64,000 nt of DNA, taken from the NCBI GenBank assembly GCA_021229015.1, contig CM037781.1, positions 71,198,173 to 71,262,172 on the forward strand. Reading direction: 5' to 3'. The notes beneath the pieces were generated by a model that ran no database searches, was not told the DNA's origin, and saw nothing but the letters and a program-made list of their open reading frames with translations. This document shows, in pieces, positions 54,061 through 64,000 of this stretch (position 1 is the stretch's first letter; every line of letters starts with the position of its first letter). The stretch comes from Solen grandis. Lineage: Eukaryota; Mollusca; Bivalvia; Adapedonta; Solenidae. Position numbers and translations under genes: made by a program.

Positions 54061-55554
54061 AAAAAGAATTTCAACAAAGATTATGACATTTGGAACTTGC
54101 AGAGTCCATGTGTTTTACAGTAACAATACTTGTTAATTTTACTAAATCCATATATACTTTGGTACTTGAAAGAAATAACAACAAAAGAAAAGCTCTAAGT
54201 TTTATTTTCTTAAAAAGAATTGGTTAAATGACATATCAAATGCAAGAAACCTGTAAAAAAACTGAAAAAACTCTGTATATTCAATAACAATATAAGGCCT
54301 TCCATCAAAATCCTGTTCTCAGTTTTACTACCTCGCCGCTCTTTTTAGCGAGAAGGTAGGTGTTGTTTTTTTTTGTTTGTTTTTGTTTTTTTTAAGACCG
54401 TGTGAACAGTGGGAAAAAAGTCTAAACAAAAAACAGCAGTATGACTATATCACCTGTAAGTACAGTCCCTCTTATTGAGAAAAAAAATTGCAATACACAA
54501 GGATTATTTACTTTTATTATTATTTAGATTTTGACTAACAAGGAATTTTGTTATTTTCATCATGTACATGTATATGAAAAGCTATTGAGAGAATAAAAGA
54601 TATATTCCCCCGCCCCAACAAAAAACAAAACAAAATGCAATATATCTTCAGAAGGTAAGAACAGAAACTGTCAAAAATGGATGACCAAAGACAAAAGACA
54701 AACAGAGCTATCATAAATCTACAAGGCTGTATGACTAAACACAAAATTCAGATCACTAGTCTAATAATAAATTCAACCTATAAGTGAACATAACATTGGT
54801 ATACAGAAACACACATTAGCACCATATACTAGTGAACATGTAAACACCAACACAAGACACCCGTAAAAATACTGAAAATAATCTTGTTAAAAATCATCAT
54901 CATTCTAAAAAAAAAAAAAAAAAAGTTTTATAAAAAAACATCTGATTTTGACTTCAATACTGGGCCCCATATATCAATCTCCTTAGTATCATATTCTAGG
55001 CTCCTATAGGATTTTTATGAAAACTCCATAATTTATTGTAACTTTTACATATAAAGAAGCATAAGTAAAGTCAATGAAATAGTTGCATTTATTGGGTCTA
55101 AGATATATATTCATGAGGTTGATGAGTGAGGGCCTGATTTATGCTGTCATTTTATCACTCATTATTATATAAACCTCTTTCTTTGAAAAACTTTCAGACC
55201 TTCATTAATGACCAGCATTAGTATAGAAAGAAAGAAAAAGAGAGCAATTTTAAGCTCTTTTCAAAGAAAAATCTTGCCAGAACTTATTTTCAAGACGTTT
55301 TAAACAAAAACTAGAGTTATCACTAAGGTACCAAAAACCCCTGCTACATGAACTTGACCCAACATAATGACCATTTTAAGATATTGAACTTGTTTTTTCT
55401 TTTACAGCACCCCACCTTGTGAAGCGAGAATGTATTATTTTTGTTATTTTGGTCAGATTATATAAAACAGTTTCCTCTCAAATGAAGCAAGTGGCCACTT
55501 GATTGAGTGAAGAATATGTCAAAGGAGACAAAACTATATCTAAAAATCATGAAT

Positions 55555-55560
55555 TTTATT
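55555..55560 (-). terminator. Candidate poly(A) signal of HMCES
   Basis: AATAAA on the minus strand about 700 nt beyond the HMCES stop. Confidence 0.3.
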
Positions 55561-56256
55561 TCCTTCATCAGATGAAAATATTGAAAGTAAAAATGCAGGC
55601 ATAAATGCCTACTGTTAGGCAAATTTTCTTATTAAACACAATAAATTTGTATGATCCCAAAACTTAAGAAATTGACCTTAAAATTCAAACAATATCAAAA
55701 ATACAAACAAGAACAAATATCAGTTGTAACATCAACTTATTTCTAATTTTCTCGATTTTTTCCTTCTTCAAATGGGGTTAAGTGGCACCTTGATGTATAG
55801 AGAAATATTTGGGGGTTAATTGGACAATTTGATGATCAGAATAGACGATGGTGTGCGTCATGGTAAACCATGGGTTGCTAGTTTCTACAAGGGTGGTCGT
55901 TTTGCCTGTTGTTGACTCACATTCAAGACAAAGCTGTGGGATATTGCCTGTTTGTTGACTCACATCAGCTATTTAAGACAAAGCTGTGAGGTCAAGTTAC
56001 AACTGATTGTCACTACTTGATGATCAACAACTGTCACTAGTGGGAATGCATGGAAAATGTCTTTTACAAGAATCCATGGAAACTCACAAAACCCATGGAA
56101 ACTGACTGGAAACTGCTAGGGATCCATGGAACCTGTTACTATGTATTAAACTGGTCTCCATCACAATTTTCAATGAAACAGAACCCAGTTTCCATGAAAA
56201 TTTCAGTTCTTCCACTGAAGCTGCCGCTGGTCCTCAGACGACACCCGTGCAAACAG

Positions 56257-56380
56257 TCACTCTGATTTGACCTTCTTCAGTGGCGGCTCTTCTGGTGCAG
56301 GTTCAGTCTTGACCTTTCCTGTCTGACCTTTTGACAGCCACGCCATCATCATGTTACTGCTGGCTGACTGTTTGGGTTTG
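56257..56380 (-). CDS. HMCES: HMCES last exon
   Basis: Acceptor atgatatttgcag, phase 2 entry. It reads KPKQSASSNMMMAWLSKGQ, matching the family's 'S-x-x-ML-x-WL' segment. It continues VKTEPAPEEPPLKKVKSE and stops. PPLKKVK is a likely nuclear localisation signal; VKTE and VKSE fit the SUMO consensus. The tail is shorter than in human, which has a further repeat and a PCNA-interacting motif. Confidence 0.85.
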
Positions 56381-59300
56381 CTGCAAATATCATGACCAGT
56401 ACAGAAAGATACAATCTGTTTATCTGGATTTAACGGCCTTTCAACAACATTTCTGTTTATAAATAAAACAGACATAGTTCTGCCTCACTGTGATTGCCAC
56501 AACAAGTGGCATGATATCGCACCCAGTCATATCATCCAGAAACTGAACAAAGCAGTTCTGGAACCACCCTTATGTGCTAAGCACAGGTGTGATATACAAG
56601 TACCATTTTTAATAATTTTGGTTCTTTACAGTTGGGTATCAATTCACCGATTCACTCTTTCAATTCACAGATTCAAAACAAAACCATCACCTTTTACAAA
56701 CACTTATACCAACAGGGCTAGTCTGAATTGACACAGATTATAAACAAAAAACCTCACAGTATACAAACACTTATACTGAATTCATATATTTTTTCTCTAT
56801 CGCCATGCTTAATTTTTTCACTACCAGTACACAGCTGCTATGAAGACTTCATGAGATTTATCTCAATTATCTATTTAAAAAGTCAAGTTAAATGAAGTTT
56901 CCCAATGTTCGTGTATATCATTGAATCTACATTTACAATAAAAGCACCGAATGGTGTTCTGGGGAGGCGTTATTAATGTCTGAAAATATACTGAGGGCTG
57001 ATCGCAAAACTATTTTAAGTACACATTGAAAGAGAAGAAGATGGAACAGTTTTGCAGACAGCCCTCCATATGGTTGCTGAATCTACACATACCTTGGGTC
57101 TATTTTCTTGATACACTCGGGGGAATTGTTCCTTGAATTGTTCACCACAGATGAAACCAGGTGGCTGGAGATACAGGTGACTGGCCGGATCAGCTGCACT
57201 GCCTGCAACAACAAAAACGATCATCATCATCATCATCATCATCATCATAATCATCATAATCAGCATATAGCTTGTAGCACACATGCTTCTAGCACAGGAA
57301 AAACATGCAGAAAGACATACAGAATGTGGCTTATGCTTTACACATGAGTAGCTGTTTCGATATTTACCATCAAATTGATACACTTTAAAGTTTAACCCTA
57401 TATTTCATATAGACACATTCTGACACCATGACAAACAGTGAGCAGATAAGGGTCTCCTCTGTTTGATCATACAATATTGTAGCTCAGATTCTACACATTC
57501 TGAATGGCAAAGAAAAATCCACTGTTTCATATACCGTTTAGAGCTCAGTAAATTAATACTCATCAGGTCAGGAATAAACAAAAGAATATGCAAGAAGTAA
57601 TGGGCTAAGAAATCTGAAGCCCATGTGATCATGAAGTCATTTTTAAGACACCTCCATCTTTATAAATACAATTTTTCTTGTGTATCCAGGCCATTACTTT
57701 TACATGACGTCATCTTGCATCCATTGATAAAAGTTTACTTGTGTGGTAGTGTTCATGTTGAAAATTTCAACTTCTGGGATTCAACGTTAACATTGATCAC
57801 GTCCTCAGGGCAATGTTAATCCCACTGATAGTGTCATCCTGCTGACAAAGTCTGTTGTACACAGACGAAAGCTCCAGGTTAGCTTTTCTAGAATTGTGTG
57901 CTAAGTTGAAAAAATATAATTTTCAATATCTGCATCCTCACTAAAAATATGTCAACACTGCACTTAGTCTAATGTGTTTATTTCTCAACTTTAAAACTTA
58001 TTCTATTCTTAATTTTAGAGCAGTCTATCAGTATCTATAATGATTTATCATCAATTTCATAACTATAATAAGCGGTGTTCATAAATAAGAGTATCTTGAA
58101 GGCTAAATCTCAAACTTCACAACAGAGTTGCTTCCTTTATAGTAATCAATCAATGCTACAGCACAAATCATGCAATTATCCTCCAATAATGAACATGATC
58201 TGACAAACATTAATAACCTACCTTAATTTTTGGTCTGAATAATTCGCCATTGTTCTTTTTAGCAAAACTGCATCTTCACTGAATGAAATTTTGATAAAAC
58301 TTTAGACAAAAAAAAAAAAGAGAGTGGAAATTTAAATTCTCAGTCCAAACGAAATACTGAAATTCTCTTTTTCTGATATTTTCCTTTCTGATGGGAGAGA
58401 TGTAATCATATTTGCATGGGGAGATAAATGTGCAGGAGACTGGCTATTCCTGTTCGACGCAGAACAATTCTGGACAGTAAGGCTGACCTACCTTGTTCAG
58501 GGGTACCTCTCCGAAGTCCAGCCACTGCGCAATTTCATCATCAGAACTTAGGATGGCCTTCAAAAGAACAGTAAAGGTTTAAGATTTAATGGGACAAAGT
58601 TTATCTATTATAATAACTTTCAAAGAAAGACTTCAAGTACTTACCACAGCTTACTGTGTGTTTCTAACTTTTTGACCCTACACAATGGTCATATAGAAGA
58701 ATTAGAGTACACATATATATTCAGTAAAACCTCCTGTGCTGAGCATGGTATAACAACACCACAGCAATTCAGGTAACTGCTTTATGACCCTTTACCTCTT
58801 TTTGACATGTTACCTTGGCAACAAAGCAAACCTAGATCATTTCAGGAGCTGTCTGATCAAGGTCTCCTCTGTTTGTTCACAAAATACTGTAGGTCTGATA
58901 CAGTCAGCATGGCAAAAATTGTTTTATAAACCTTTTAGAATTCTGTAAATTAATATTCATCAAGTCATAAATTTGTACATAATTATTATTCACGTAGAAT
59001 GTTAAAACAGATTCAACTGAAGATGACAAAAGTTCCAACCCTGAAATTGTCTCAATCCAAGTAATACAGGCCGGATCAAACACAAGCTTCAACGTACCGG
59101 CATCCTATGGTGTAGCCAGGACATAGCTGAGGAGCTCTCAACTGTGATCACACTGTATGAGTAGACTGGCTCCCCACCCTGGTATACAGAAAATATCATA
59201 TGTATGTATAAAAAGCTTCCTAATATTTTATATCACACAGGCAGTATTTCAGTAAAGATCAAGTTTTTAATTCCTTTGGCAGGACACAGGTAAGGTTTTG

Positions 59301-61910
59301 TGGATCAAATGTATCAATGTAGAAAAAACTATCTGCTTGTTTGTTTGCAAGAGTTCAACATTCCACAGCAAGAAGACATTGTTCTGTCATATGTGGACTT
59401 AAGTTAGTATGGTAGACATAGTGTTGCCTCACTTAGTTTTCATGTCTTAGATAACAACATGATAGCATCACTTTGTACTCTCCCCAGGCTGACCAGTCCT
59501 GGAACTACTCTTATTGTGAGAATAATGTGAAGGAGCTATAGCAATACTGGTACTATTTCCTACAGTTTTACAAAGGCATATTGCCTAGTAACCAACACAA
59601 GATGCAGATGCTCTTCCCACTCATACAGTGGGACCAACTGACCGTATTTGTAAACTGGAAAAAGGTGCAACAGTCTGGTTATTCAAGATGTCTACATTTT
59701 ATTTATATTACAGACTGGTTATTTATGGCTGGTGGTTGTGTTGGGGGTCAGCATCACTGTAAGGGTATTTCAGTCATTTTAATAGTGACATTTAGCTAAT
59801 AACAGGTGGAGGGAAACTCAGAGTACACAGAAGCACCTGGGTAGAACCACCGACCGTCTGAGACTCTTCCACACATAAATATCCAAGTGACATTGCCTGG
59901 ACTCGAACCCGCAGCTGTGAGGGGCTGAATGATGTTATATCAGCAACTTTTACCTTCTTGGCAATGGAGGTCCCTATTATATATTGGTTTAGCTAGGTTA
60001 ATGAACTGGTTATTTACACATGTATACAATGAAATCAGTGTCTCATGAGCAGAAGAAATGAAGATGAAAGGAGAAAGATAAAAGAAGGAAAAAAGAAGAA
60101 AAAGAAGAATGAATAGTATGATGAGAGGAAACAAAAGAAAGAAGGAGAAACAGAAGAGGAATAGAAAAAGAAAAATACGCACATCTGGAGGTTTCCAAAC
60201 ATCAAACACACCAGCCATGGTCAACAATCTAGGTACATTATCATCCCCTGAAGTAAAAGGTCAAAGATTAAATCAAATTCTTTATTTGTTGATAAGTGTG
60301 ACATAATTACCAGTTACCAGTCCATTAAATACTGTACACAGGATTGGATACTTAAGATAGAGTTTGATAGTTTTTCCCTAAAATCTTTGTATCATTTTAA
60401 TGCTACATGCAAAGTACTGGTCCAACACAGGAACAGTCAATAACAATCTATATCTACAAATCACTTGTACAAACTTCCTTCCAAACTCATATAAGAGAAA
60501 TAAGTTTAAACCAAACAAGTAAATGTATTAACTGGGATTTCCATCAAAGGGATAAATCCTCAAATGACAAAGAAATTGTGGGTCATTAAACCGCTTCAGG
60601 TTCAAAATAGTGCAATTTTTTATCCTCTTCTGTACATCCTCTGTCCATCAATGGAAGAATATATTTTCCTGGTAGTCTGTCATTGTACAGTGTAATCGTT
60701 TTCTTTTTTCATATTTTGTTGTTTTGTTTTATATTAGTGTTATGTGGTCCATAAGGAAGATAGGCTTATGTAATATATATTGTGTACTTTAAATAAAGAT
60801 TTCACTTCCTTAACCCTTTCCCTCATAGAGGATACCATGAAAAGACCTATGCGAACAGCATAAAACCAGACCAGCCTGCGAGTAACTCGCAGGCTGATCA
60901 GGTTTTATGCTGTTCGCTGCTCCTCAGTGGTCTGGAAATGAGGATATTGTAATTAAATTTGGTAAAGTTTAACTGTGGTTTTCTGCAGATCAGGCTTTAT
61001 GTGGTACCTATTGAGTGCGTCAAAATGAGTCTATATGAGGGAAAGGGTTAATATAAGAAATACTTATAGTCTTAAATACTTAATGTATATAATGACATGG
61101 AAAACAATGAAAATATAAATTACATAGACACATAATGCATAATGCTGAAGTCAAAATAAAGTACTAGTAACAGGAAAAAAGCCTTACAAATCACATTGTA
61201 AGTACAAAGTATAAAATAAAAACAAGCTACGTTTGAATGAATGCCATGCACTTCTTGACATCAGTACGTATATAAAGTATTATAATTTATTTAGCAAATT
61301 ATATGTCGAAAAAGGAGCCTTAATTACGTAAAAAATATATGGATTTTGCTCAAGGTCAAAATTAGCCGTCATTCTACATGTATTAGGATAAACAAATACC
61401 ATTTGACTGAGAATCATATAAACTTGTTATGTGTTATAGATCAAAATAAGCCAACAGACAGACCGAATGACACGCTCACTTCTTTATACCACAACCCCAT
61501 TTTTTGTTGGGTATAATGAGACATACGAAAACATGCAACTCTGTGTTAATATACATGTATCTGAATAAAAAAAATACATAAAACTTTTCAAAATTCATAG
61601 AACAATCAAGGTCACAAGAAGGTAAAGGTCATATATGACCACTGTCAAACCAGTTCTGGTGTTTTCTGCAACATCATCACTATAGGTACCGTTTTCAGTC
61701 TCATCATCATCAGGTTTCTCCTGTTTGACAGCCATAGTCTCCGCCTTGACTTTCACCTGATCTTTATCTACCTCATCCTTGACCTCAACCTGACCATCAA
61801 CTTTGACCTTGACCTCACCAGAGGTCATGTTATCGTTACCATCCCTTGATTGTGGGAAGTAAATGTAGTAGGGCTGTTTGGAGGACTTGTCTCGTTTCCA
61901 CTCAAAGAAC
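56257..61910 (-). CDS. HMCES: HMCES / SRAP-domain abasic-site processing protein, 3' six exons
   Basis: Six exons join in phase: 61910-61690, 60247-60183, 59178-59098, 58557-58492, 57202-57093 and 56380-56257. They read FFEWKRD...QPYYIYFPQ, LLTMAGVFDVWKPPD, YSYSVITVE...LHHRMP, WLDFGEVPLNK, SSVVNNSRNNSPECI and a basic C-terminus, in the order of human HMCES. The SRAP fold forms a thiazolidine crosslink with abasic sites in single-stranded DNA through Cys2. The Glu of the F-[YF]-E-W motif and the second His of HHRMP, both active-site residues in the family, are present. Cys2 and the Asn/Arg of the N-terminal half lie right of 61911, beyond the window as far as I can see. Nuclear, replication-coupled role by homology. 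Confidence 0.9.
57093..57202 (-). CDS. HMCES: HMCES exon with the VVNNSRNNSPECI motif
   Basis: Acceptor tttgttgttgcag, donor CCAAG|GTATGT, phase 0 in, phase 2 out. It encodes AVQLIRPVTCISSHLVSSVV, then NNSRNNSPECIKKIDP, one of the most conserved SRAP segments. Confidence 0.88.
57220..57262. repeat. (ATC)n microsatellite
   Basis: About 13 trinucleotide units with two A interruptions, 18 bp from the HMCES exon at 57093-57202 on its acceptor side. Confidence 0.9.
57392..57603 (+). mobile_element. MITE family B (copy B6)
   Basis: Left TTAACCCTATATTTCATATA, core GGTCTCCTCTGTTTGATCAT, decayed right end. In an HMCES intron. Confidence 0.6.
58492..58557 (-). CDS. HMCES: HMCES exon AILSSDDEIAQWLDFGEV
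   Basis: Acceptor ttcttttgaag, donor AACAAG|GTAGGT, phase 0 on both sides. Matches the family segment 'PAIL-x-x-x-E-x-[VI]-x-x-WLDFGEV'. Confidence 0.85.
58785..59005 (+). mobile_element. MITE family B (copy B7)
   Basis: Left GACCCTTTACCTCTTTTTGA, core GGTCTCCTCTGTTTGTTCAC, right end GAATGTTAA. In an HMCES intron. Confidence 0.55.
59098..59178 (-). CDS. HMCES: HMCES exon with catalytic HHRMP motif
   Basis: Acceptor ttctgtataccag, donor ATGCCG|GTACGT, phase 0 on both sides. Reads GGEPVYSYSVITVESSSAMS, then WLHHRMP. The second His corresponds to the active-site His and the Arg to a DNA-contact residue of the family. Confidence 0.88.
59415..59975 (-). mobile_element. SINE pieces (family 2 then family 1)
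   Basis: Family 2 body words (CAGTCCTGGAACTACTCTTA) at 59480-59530. A decayed family 1 SINE lies at about 59755-59975 (GGTATTTCAGTCATTT, CACCTGGGTAGAACCACCGA, GGACTCGAACCC), minus orientation. Confidence 0.55.
60183..60247 (-). CDS. HMCES: HMCES exon LLTMAGVFDVWKPPD
   Basis: Acceptor ttttacttcag, donor CCAGAT|GTGCGT, phase 1 in, phase 0 out. Reads DDNVPRLLTMAGVFDVWKPP, matching the family 'LLTMAG[IL]FD-x-W-x-PP' motif. Confidence 0.88.
60810..61051 (+). mobile_element. MITE family A (copy A11)
   Basis: TTAA on both ends, hairpin nearly perfect. In the HMCES intron between the first two exons of the window. Confidence 0.85.
61690..61910 (-). CDS. HMCES: HMCES exon with FFEW motif and charged insertion
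   Basis: Acceptor ctgtttgctgcag, phase 2 entry (the missing two bases complete a Gly). It starts FFEWKRDKSSKQPYYIYFPQ, with the active-site Glu. A Lys/Asp/Glu/Val-rich stretch (EVKVKVDGQVEVKDEVDKDQ) follows, with AVKQEKPDDDE, a SUMO-like site. The donor is read as GAAAACG|GTACCT, a weak site chosen because only it gives phase 1 and lets the family motif follow. The insertion replaces a shorter loop in vertebrates. Confidence 0.8.
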
Positions 61911-63660
61911 CTGCAGCAAACAGAGAACTACGATCGTTTAAATGAAGAAATGACTGGCCTTCTTTAGTAACAGCAGTATTTGCTAGTAACAGACCAGCTA
62001 AAAGGTGAATATCAGCTTTATTTCAATTTTTTTGTTTGGTTTTAACTCCAAACTGACAATATTTCAGTCTTCTGAGGCCCATTTTCTACCGGAGAAAGAT
62101 AAAATGTTGCCTCACAGCAATAAGTTGCATGAAACTATACCAAGTCACATTATCCTGAAACTGGGCCTAACAGTCCTGGATCTAGCTTATACAAGGTTTA
62201 TCTGTGGGTGTAATTTTCTGCGTCCTTGCCATAAAAATTGCTTAGTTATTTTCTACGGATTATTTTTCTGCGATTTCTGACCCAGGAAGAAATTATTTCT
62301 GCACTTGCTTACCTTGCTATTTCAAGCAAACATTCTGAAATCTCTAAGTTCATGTATTACACCTAAGGAAGATCACTCTATATTACATCTCACATACTCT
62401 ACCTTTAACCATACCATACACAATCTAACAGCTACTTTTGTATAAGTTAGTAACAGACATGAGTCAATCCAAATTTCCAAATGCAAATTTTAAACTAGAT
62501 TCTTCAACTGTAAATTTTGAGGGCAATTCAATCAGAGAGCAATCCACTGGTATTTGTGTGAAAATACGCACAGTTTGCATTGTTTGGCATGTTATTTAGA
62601 CCCTGAGGCGGAGAAATTCTCCCCTTCCCCAAGTGAAACTGGAAGGTGATAGTTGTGTGCCAATGATAAGGGTAGATTTCAATGAAATGTGGTCAAACTG
62701 TCGTATATTTACTCATGCTTTTTATTCATTTCCTTTGATTACAAACCATTCAACAATTTAGTGAAAACTACATTGACCGGTTGTTTTGTTTTAATGCTAG
62801 CGGTAACTTACTCATGTTAATAATAGAAATAGTCAGAGCATATTTCATATAGATCAGTATCTAATGATCTGAAGGGGTCTGAAGAGTTTTATCCTATGAA
62901 TATTTTCTACTGTAAGTTAATTTCCACGGATTTTATATTTACGGATTTGTGTTCATCCGCAGAATAGCAGAATTAAGTTACAGTATTACCTTTATATGCT
63001 GAGTGACAAGCACAAGGAAGATAGATATATGTATACCAGTAACAACTTCAGCATGTCCCGGCCAGGTATCAAACCAACGCCACTGTACCGTTTTGCTTAT
63101 CTACTTTTTTTTTTTTCATCTATAACATCTATAATATCCTATGTTCATTTTTTTCACCATTGCAACTCCACCTCCACCCAAAATCTATAGATATTGTAAC
63201 TGATAGAAATGTTAATTACATGCTCTTATACAAAGTCAGAATATACAAAATATATTCTGTTATCACAACCATATAAACTGTGGGGTTTTCAACTGGCAAA
63301 ACTTTGTTGTCATTAATGTTATTCACCTATGTGCTGACAAATGAAATGAAATGAATACTCTTCAATGAAGTAACAAAAGCAACAGCTGACTATCTTTATT
63401 AATTATAGGTTGAAGTTTCTAATTAAATTAACCACAGTCAATTACGAATGAAAGTACTTGAGCAAAGATGAGTACCAAAAATGGATCTTTTATAAATATA
63501 CTCTCACACCAATACCTCAAAATAACCCTGCTGACTGTCAGGATGATTTTGGCCAAATAGAAAAAGCCGACTTTATTATGATAAGACTGTTCCAGTATTA
63601 ATGGGCAAAATTAACAAATCAATATTTACTTTGGCTATAAAATAAACATGCTTTCATCCA
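61911..63660. other. HMCES intron (window part)
   Basis: Searched on the minus strand for the N-terminal SRAP motifs (MCGR start and a MRWGL[VI]PSW-type segment); none seen. AT-rich with a SINE family 2 fragment near 62140-62200. Confidence 0.5.
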
Positions 63661-64000
63661 AAGCATTAAAACTTCACATGATTGGCACCTAAATGAGCTC
63701 TCCCCACCAGACCCACTTAGAGGTCACGGGTCAAAGATCAAGGTCACTGTGACCAAATAGCAAATATTAACTTTGGCCATAAAATGAAAGAGCTTCCATC
63801 CAAATCCTTCTAACTTCACAAGTATACTGCATGACCCGTGACCTCTAAGTGGGTCTTGCAGGCAGAGCTCATGAAGGTGCAGATGGGAGCATGTTTATTT
63901 TATGACCAAAGTAAATATTGGATATTTGGGGTCATAGCGACCTTGACTTTTGACCCCGTGATCTCTAAGTGAGTCTGGCGAGTAGAGCTCATGGTAGAGC
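63660..64000. repeat. Inverted-repeat sequence at window edge
   Basis: The passage AGACCCACTTAGAGGTCACG at 63709 recurs inverted at about 63834-63857 (CGTGACCTCTAAGTGGGTCT) and, diverged, at 63957-63980, each next to GAGCTC. It continues beyond the window. Confidence 0.6.

Larger units (their letters stand above)
48911..55554. other. Intergenic region between convergent genes
   Basis: Contains MITEs A7-A10, B4 and B5, SINE pieces and A/T homopolymer runs. No supported gene. It lies between the zinc-finger locus (plus) and HMCES (minus), which converge. Confidence 0.5.

Noticed and set aside
61595..61689. Continuation of the HMCES exon to the stop at 61595
   Set aside because: Reading through gives a stop before the LLTMAG motif; splicing at 61690 restores the family order.

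Overview
The window is animal nuclear DNA, AT-rich and intron-rich, most like a bivalve mollusc, possibly a venerid-type clam. This rests on the interspersed-repeat landscape (several tRNA-derived SINE types, helentron-like elements with internal repeats of about 165 bp, dense TTAA-flanked MITEs) and on spliced genes with GT/AG introns. The species call is inference. Two runs of exactly 100 N (2341-2440 and 38266-38365) are assembly gaps. All exon models were built by hand from reading frame, splice sites and intron phase; none was confirmed by transcript data.

Four gene loci are supported. (1) Two 3' exons of an unrecognised minus-strand gene lie at 857-1882. (2) A complete three-exon coding region for an NmrA-like/HSCARG protein (NMRAL1 family, NADPH-binding Rossmann fold) lies on the minus strand at 9559-12447. 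(3) A plus-strand C2H2 zinc-finger locus spans 28163-48594. It has a shared N-terminal part on five exons (A-E), then two separate intronless 3' exons (F 39431-40914, G 47039-48594). Each 3' exon has an in-phase acceptor, its own finger array and its own stop. This is the architecture of Drosophila lola or mod(mdg4): one N-terminus and interchangeable zinc-finger C-termini. It is the most interesting system here. (4) The last six coding exons of HMCES (SRAP family, abasic-site DNA-protein crosslink sensor) lie on the minus strand at 56257-61910. The N-terminal exons with the catalytic Cys2 lie beyond the right edge.

Most of the rest is transposon sequence. Eleven copies of a TTAA-flanked, CCCTTTCCCTCATA-ended MITE of about 240 bp (family A) each hold, or once held, an off-centre near-perfect hairpin. 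A second TTAA-type MITE (family B) has about seven copies. Three helentron-like elements share TTTTTAGCTC and CTCTTGTT ends and have inverted subterminal arms that covary between copies. A frameshifted hAT transposon with an intact 8-bp target duplication sits inside intron A of the zinc-finger gene. A 1.3-kb foldback-plus-TIR element is tandemly duplicated at 13268-15794. There are also a 40-bp minisatellite, a pogo-like MITE, a LINE 3' fragment, microsatellites, and poly-G and poly-C tracts.

Layout: 0-9.3 kb, end of gene 1 and repeats; 9.3-12.5 kb, NMRAL1-like; 12.5-28 kb, no confident gene, repeats; 28-49 kb, zinc-finger locus; 49-56 kb, intergenic with MITEs; 56-64 kb, HMCES. The zinc-finger locus and HMCES converge tail to tail.
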